Positions 32,218 to 35,706 of a stretch of DNA of 35,706 bases are shown here, piece after piece. The notes below the pieces were generated by a model. The model searched no databases, was not told the origin of the DNA, and saw only the letters and a program-made list of their open reading frames with translations. Source of the stretch: JAPLDP01 sp964628285. Lineage in GTDB: Bacteria; Bacteroidota; Bacteroidia; Bacteroidales; JAGONC01. Both the position numbers and the translations under genes were made by a program. The stretch is taken from NCBI GenBank assembly GCA_964628285.1, contig CAZVNP010000031.1, positions 1-35,706 of the forward strand, given 5' to 3'. The stretch's first letter is position 1. The number at the start of each line of letters is the position of its first letter.

Positions 32218-33240
32218 ATGGGACTGTTCTCTTTTCTGACCAAAGAAATTGCTATTGATCTTGGCACAGCCAATACGATCATCATTTATAATGACAGGGT
32301 CATCGTCGATGAGCCGTCCATTGTGGCTATCGAGCGCAGCTCAGGACGGGTGATTGCCGTGGGCAAGAAAGCCATGATGATGCATGGCAAGACGCATGAG
32401 AACATCAAGACCATCCGGCCGTTGCGCGACGGTGTCATCGCTGACTTTCAGGCTGCCGAAATCATGATACGCGAGATGATCAAGATGATAGGCATCAAAA
32501 GCACCCTCTTTCCCCCGGCCCTGAAAATGGTCATCTGTATCCCTTCCGGCATCACCGAAGTGGAGGAGCGCGCCGCCAAAGACTCAGCCGAGCAGGCCGG
32601 CGCCAAGGAAGTCAGGCTCATCCATGAACCCATGGCCGCAGCCATAGGCATCGGCATCGACGTACTGGAACCTACGGGAAACATGATCATCGATATCGGG
32701 GGAGGAACCACGGAGATCGCCGTCATCGCCCTGGGAGGTATCGTCAACAACAAATCCATACGCATCGCCGGCGATGACCTCAACAGCGACATCGAGGAAT
32801 ACATGCGCAAACAGCATAACATTAACATCGGTGAACGTTCCGCCGAACGCATCAAGATTGAAGTAGGGGCCGCTCTCAGCGAAATCGACAACCCGCCCGA
32901 TGATTTTGCCGTGCAGGGCAGGGATATGCTCACCGGCATTCCCAAAGAAATAAAAGTTAATTATGCGGAGATCGCCTATGCACTGGATAAATCCATAGCT
33001 AAAATAGAGGCCGCCGTGCTGAATGCACTCGAAATGACCCCGCCGGAACTCTCTGCCGACATCTTCCGTACCGGCATATACATGGCCGGAGGAGGCTCCC
33101 TCTTGCGCGGCATCGACAAACGCCTCCACCTGAAAACGAAATTACCCGTGCATGTGGCCGACGACCCCCTGAGAGCCGTCGCCCGCGGCACAGGCATAGC
33201 TCTGAAAAATTTTAATAAGTTCCCGTTCCTGATCAAATGA
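32218..33240 (+). CDS. mreB: Rod shape-determining protein MreB
   Basis: This 340-residue actin homologue forms membrane-bound filaments that guide sidewall peptidoglycan synthesis. The ATP-site motifs are phosphate 1 IAIDLGTANTIIIY (about 11-24), phosphate 2 IDIGGGTTEIAVIALGG (about 158-174) and adenosine YMAGGGSLLRGID (about 286-298). The N-terminal MGLFSFLTKE may be a membrane-binding amphipathic stretch. It begins a compact mreBCD group with 42- and 39-bp gaps. Confidence 0.97.
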   Translation: MGLFSFLTKEIAIDLGTANTIIIYNDRVIVDEPSIVAIERSSGRVIAVGKKAMMMHGKTHENIKTIRPLRDGVIADFQAAEIMIREMIKMIGIKSTLFPPALKMVICIPSGITEVEERAAKDSAEQAGAKEVRLIHEPMAAAIGIGIDVLEPTGNMIIDIGGGTTEIAVIALGGIVNNKSIRIAGDDLNSDIEEYMRKQHNINIGERSAERIKIEVGAALSEIDNPPDDFAVQGRDMLTGIPKEIKVNYAEIAYALDKSIAKIEAAVLNALEMTPPELSADIFRTGIYMAGGGSLLRGIDKRLHLKTKLPVHVADDPLRAVARGTGIALKNFNKFPFLIK

Positions 33241-33282
33241 TGACGGCCTGCACCCCCGGCAAGCCACAGTCACCCTGAGACA

Positions 33283-34116
33283 ATGAGAAACCTCCTCAGA
33301 TTCATACGCAGAAATTATTTTTTCTTTCTCTTTGTCATACTTGAGATACTGGCATTCATTATTCTTGTGAACCATTCATATTATCAGCGGTCAGTTATCA
33401 TCAAAAGCAGCAACAAGGCGACCGGACGCATATATGAAGGCTTCAATAAGGTGGTGGAATATTTCTCGCTGAGTAAAACGAATAAAATGCTGGCCGAGGA
33501 AAATGCCAGGCTTCATGCCCTCCTGAAAGAATCCTACATGGCGCGTAACATGGACTCCTACACCATCAACGATACAGTATACGCACAGCAATACCGTTAT
33601 ATTTCAGCTAAAGTGGTCAGCAATTCCGTGAACAAAAGGAATAATTACCTTATCCTGAATAAAGGTAGCAGGCAGGGCATCACTAAGGAAATGGCCGTGA
33701 TCGCCCCTGAGGGTATCGTCGGTATTGTCAGGGAAGCCTCCGGGGATTTCTGCTCCGTGCTGTCGGTATTGAATTCCCAGACACATATCAGCGCCAAAAT
33801 CAGGAAATCCAACCAAAACGGCACTGTCGTCTGGGATGGACCCGATCAGCACTATGGCACGTTGAAAGATATCCCCGGCCATGTCAGGATAAATATCGGC
33901 GACACCGTCGTGACAAGCGGTTATTCCTATATCTTCCCCGAAGGTATTGACATCGGCACCATCGATGATTATAAACTCGTCGAGGGAAATAACTTTTATC
34001 AGATCAGGATCAGATTCTCAGTTGATTATAACCGGCTGTCGTATGTTGAAGTGGTGACCAACCTGTTTAAAGGTGAATTTGACGAAATCAAAGGCTCTTC
34101 AAGGAATGAGGAGTAA
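33283..34116 (+). CDS. mreC: Rod shape-determining protein MreC
   Basis: This 277-residue protein has one N-terminal membrane helix (about 12-29), a coiled-coil stretch (about 50-80, rich in leucine, asparagine and glutamate) and the periplasmic beta-barrel domain. Typical elements are NNYLILNKGSRQGITKEMAV and GDTVVTSGYSYIFPEGIDIG. It bridges MreB/MreD and the cell-wall synthases. Confidence 0.95.
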   Translation: MRNLLRFIRRNYFFFLFVILEILAFIILVNHSYYQRSVIIKSSNKATGRIYEGFNKVVEYFSLSKTNKMLAEENARLHALLKESYMARNMDSYTINDTVYAQQYRYISAKVVSNSVNKRNNYLILNKGSRQGITKEMAVIAPEGIVGIVREASGDFCSVLSVLNSQTHISAKIRKSNQNGTVVWDGPDQHYGTLKDIPGHVRINIGDTVVTSGYSYIFPEGIDIGTIDDYKLVEGNNFYQIRIRFSVDYNRLSYVEVVTNLFKGEFDEIKGSSRNEE

Positions 34117-34155
34117 GCGGACATCAAATGATCAAATACGGGGGACAAGAATAAC

Positions 34156-34665
34156 ATGAGGCGTTATCTTAAATATGTGCTCATTTTCGTCGTCCTGGTA
34201 TTGTTGCAGGTACTCGTCCTGAACCGTATCAATTTCAGCGGGTATATTAACCCTTACCTTTACGTTCTCTTCATTTTGATTTTGCCTTTTGAAACGCCGG
34301 GATGGTTGTTGCTGATATCTTCTTTTTTAATCGGGTTCAGTGTTGATATTTTTTCCAACATGCAAGGTATGAATGCAGCCGCGTCGGTTTTCATGGCTTT
34401 TTGCAGGCCTCTGGTTATCCGCCTGGTCACCACGCCACGGGAATTTGAGTCCAATATGGAGCCCGGGATACGGGATATCGGATTCCGCTGGTTTTTATCT
34501 TACTCCCTTATCCTGATCTTTTTACATCATCTCGTCCTGTTCTACCTCGAGGTTTTCAGTTTTGCACAATTCTTTTCCACGCTTCTCCGGGCCGCGCTTA
34601 GCACGGTGTTCACCCTCTTCCTGGTGATCCTGAGCCAGTATCTGTTTTTTATGAGGAAACGGTGA
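34156..34665 (+). CDS. mreD: Rod shape-determining protein MreD
   Basis: This 169-residue multi-pass membrane protein has about five helices and the Bacteroidota MreD pattern LQVLVLNRINFSGYINPYLY followed by FETPGWLLLISSFLIG and SNMQGMNAAASVFMAF. It completes the elongasome membrane module. The usual downstream mrdA (PBP2) and rodA are not present; a convergent symporter begins four bases after its stop. Confidence 0.93.
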   Translation: MRRYLKYVLIFVVLVLLQVLVLNRINFSGYINPYLYVLFILILPFETPGWLLLISSFLIGFSVDIFSNMQGMNAAASVFMAFCRPLVIRLVTTPREFESNMEPGIRDIGFRWFLSYSLILIFLHHLVLFYLEVFSFAQFFSTLLRAALSTVFTLFLVILSQYLFFMRKR

Positions 34666-34668
34666 TGT

Positions 34669-35706
34669 TCAGGCGGTGACTTTTTCCCAGCCTATTTTTT
34701 TCATGTTCCTGAATATCAGCCAGGCGCAAGCCAGCGCCACGGCCAGGTATATAGCGGCATAAAGATAGTCCCTGAAGATGATCTTGCCGACGCCGAAGAG
34801 AAAGAAAAGGACCATGGCACACCCTGCAGCCCAATTAACAAATAAATAACGGTAACCGGAGTCGCTTCTCACCAGGGGCATTTTCTCCGAAACGGCTTTC
34901 CACCCCCACCCTCCGGGATGCACTTTGGCATAAAATGAGGCCAGTTTCTCCGCACCTGTCGGTTTGGTAAGAAAAGTAACGGTGACCCACACCACTGTCG
35001 ACCATGCCACGATGATCAACAGGCTCTCTTCATAGCCGATGCCATAATATTTCAGGACAGGATAAACGGCATAGGGTGCGATTATGGCCGAGAGCTCCGA
35101 CCAGGCATTGATGCGCCACCAGAACCACCGCAGGATCAGAACAGGGCCGATGCCGGCGCTGCAGGCCAGGATAAACCTCCACGCATCGCTGATCCGGCTG
35201 AACTGCGTGGTCATAATAAGCGAAAGAAAAAGAAGAATGAATGTGGTGATCCTGGACATGGCCACATAATAACGTTCTTTCGCATCAGGCCTGATAAACG
35301 GTTTAAACAAATCGTTGATGATATAGGATGTCCCCCAAACGGTCTGTGAAGCGATGGTCGACATATAGGCAGCCAGAAAAGCGGCAAGTAAAAACCCGAC
35401 CAGCCCCGAAGGCAGAACATCGCGTATCACCATCACATAGGCAGCTCCTTTGTCCGGTTCATTGGGGTAAAGCACCAATGTGGCCAGGGCAACGAGTATC
35501 CAGGGCCAGGGACGGACGGTAAAATGAGCGATCTGGAACCACAGGGTGGCCAGCACGGAGTGTTTCTCATTTTTTGCCGACATCATCCTCTGTGCGATAT
35601 AACCGCCGCCGCCGGGCTCAGCGCCGGGGTACCAGCTGGCCCACCACTGAACGCCGATGTAAACTATGAAAGCCGTCAGGGTCAGTTTCAGCACCCCGCC
35701 GGCACC
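34669..35706 (-). CDS. Sodium:solute symporter family protein (partial, N terminus outside window)
   Basis: The frame stays open to the window edge, so this is the C-terminal 345 or so residues of an SLC5/SSS transporter. Seen: WYPGAEPGGGGYIAQRMMSAK, a loop typical of the family's middle region, the unwound helix segment AAFLAAYMSTIASQTVWGTSY (sodium-site serine/threonine), and about seven more helices. The long C-terminal tail with extra helices resembles the 550-600-residue Bacteroidota sialate/sugar-type members, but the substrate is not determinable. The apparent GTG start at 35694 is an artefact of truncation. Confidence 0.9.
   Translation of the reverse strand, partial: GAGGVLKLTLTAFIVYIGVQWWASWYPGAEPGGGGYIAQRMMSAKNEKHSVLATLWFQIAHFTVRPWPWILVALATLVLYPNEPDKGAAYVMVIRDVLPSGLVGFLLAAFLAAYMSTIASQTVWGTSYIINDLFKPFIRPDAKERYYVAMSRITTFILLFLSLIMTTQFSRISDAWRFILACSAGIGPVLILRWFWWRINAWSELSAIIAPYAVYPVLKYYGIGYEESLLIIVAWSTVVWVTVTFLTKPTGAEKLASFYAKVHPGGWGWKAVSEKMPLVRSDSGYRYLFVNWAAGCAMVLFFLFGVGKIIFRDYLYAAIYLAVALACAWLIFRNMKKIGWEKVTA

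Overview
The window looks like a chromosomal segment from a member of the Bacteroidota, probably Bacteroidales-like. The evidence is: exact Bacteroidota-type -7 promoter boxes (TAnnTTTG) ahead of several genes, no obvious Shine-Dalgarno sequences, an alpha2-type glycyl-tRNA synthetase, menaquinone-type lipid prenylation, and a purH-mreBCD block. Base composition is moderate, with AT-rich islands at the two four-helix-bundle genes and, less strongly, at the nucleotidyltransferase cassette. No tRNA, rRNA, CRISPR array, IS element or phage gene was seen.

Region 1 (1-5262, mostly + strand): a non-coding leader full of degenerate 7-mer and 8-mer tandem repeats, then a membrane iron-sulfur oxidoreductase of the DUF224/HdrD type (probable ETF:menaquinone oxidoreductase), an MsbA-type ABC exporter, and a two-gene cassette of a nucleotidyltransferase plus a 90-residue partner.

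Region 2 (5270-14825, - strand): a fatty-acid beta-oxidation locus. In transcription order it runs enoyl-CoA hydratase, 3-hydroxyacyl-CoA dehydrogenase, thiolase, DUF4342 protein, nitronate monooxygenase-like flavoprotein and alpha/beta hydrolase. A fresh promoter then drives acyl-CoA dehydrogenase, four-helix-bundle protein, etfB, a second four-helix-bundle protein and etfA. With the oxidoreductase in region 1 and menA in region 3 this gives a coherent route: acyl-CoA dehydrogenase to EtfAB to membrane oxidoreductase to menaquinone.

Region 3 (14977-30534, both strands): housekeeping and membrane genes: an MBL-fold hydrolase, glycyl-tRNA synthetase, CPBP protease, MenA, an orphan histidine kinase, HemW, a membrane-anchored EEP hydrolase, a GH3-LysE-HdeD group, RecJ, a GT39-like glycosyltransferase and a MacB/FtsX-type permease. 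Region 4 (30640-35706): purH, mreB, mreC, mreD and the C-terminal part of a sodium:solute symporter cut by the window end.

The most unusual structure is in the etf operon. Each of the two four-helix-bundle (S23/IVP-like) genes sits in an operon gap and is bracketed by inverted arrays of 8-bp units. The two genes use different unit sequences, and one of those units recurs inside the etfA coding sequence. For the first gene the two arms can pair over 39 positions in the transcript with only four mismatches. This resembles the stem-bounded intervening sequences that carry the same protein family in 23S rRNA, but here it lies in an mRNA.
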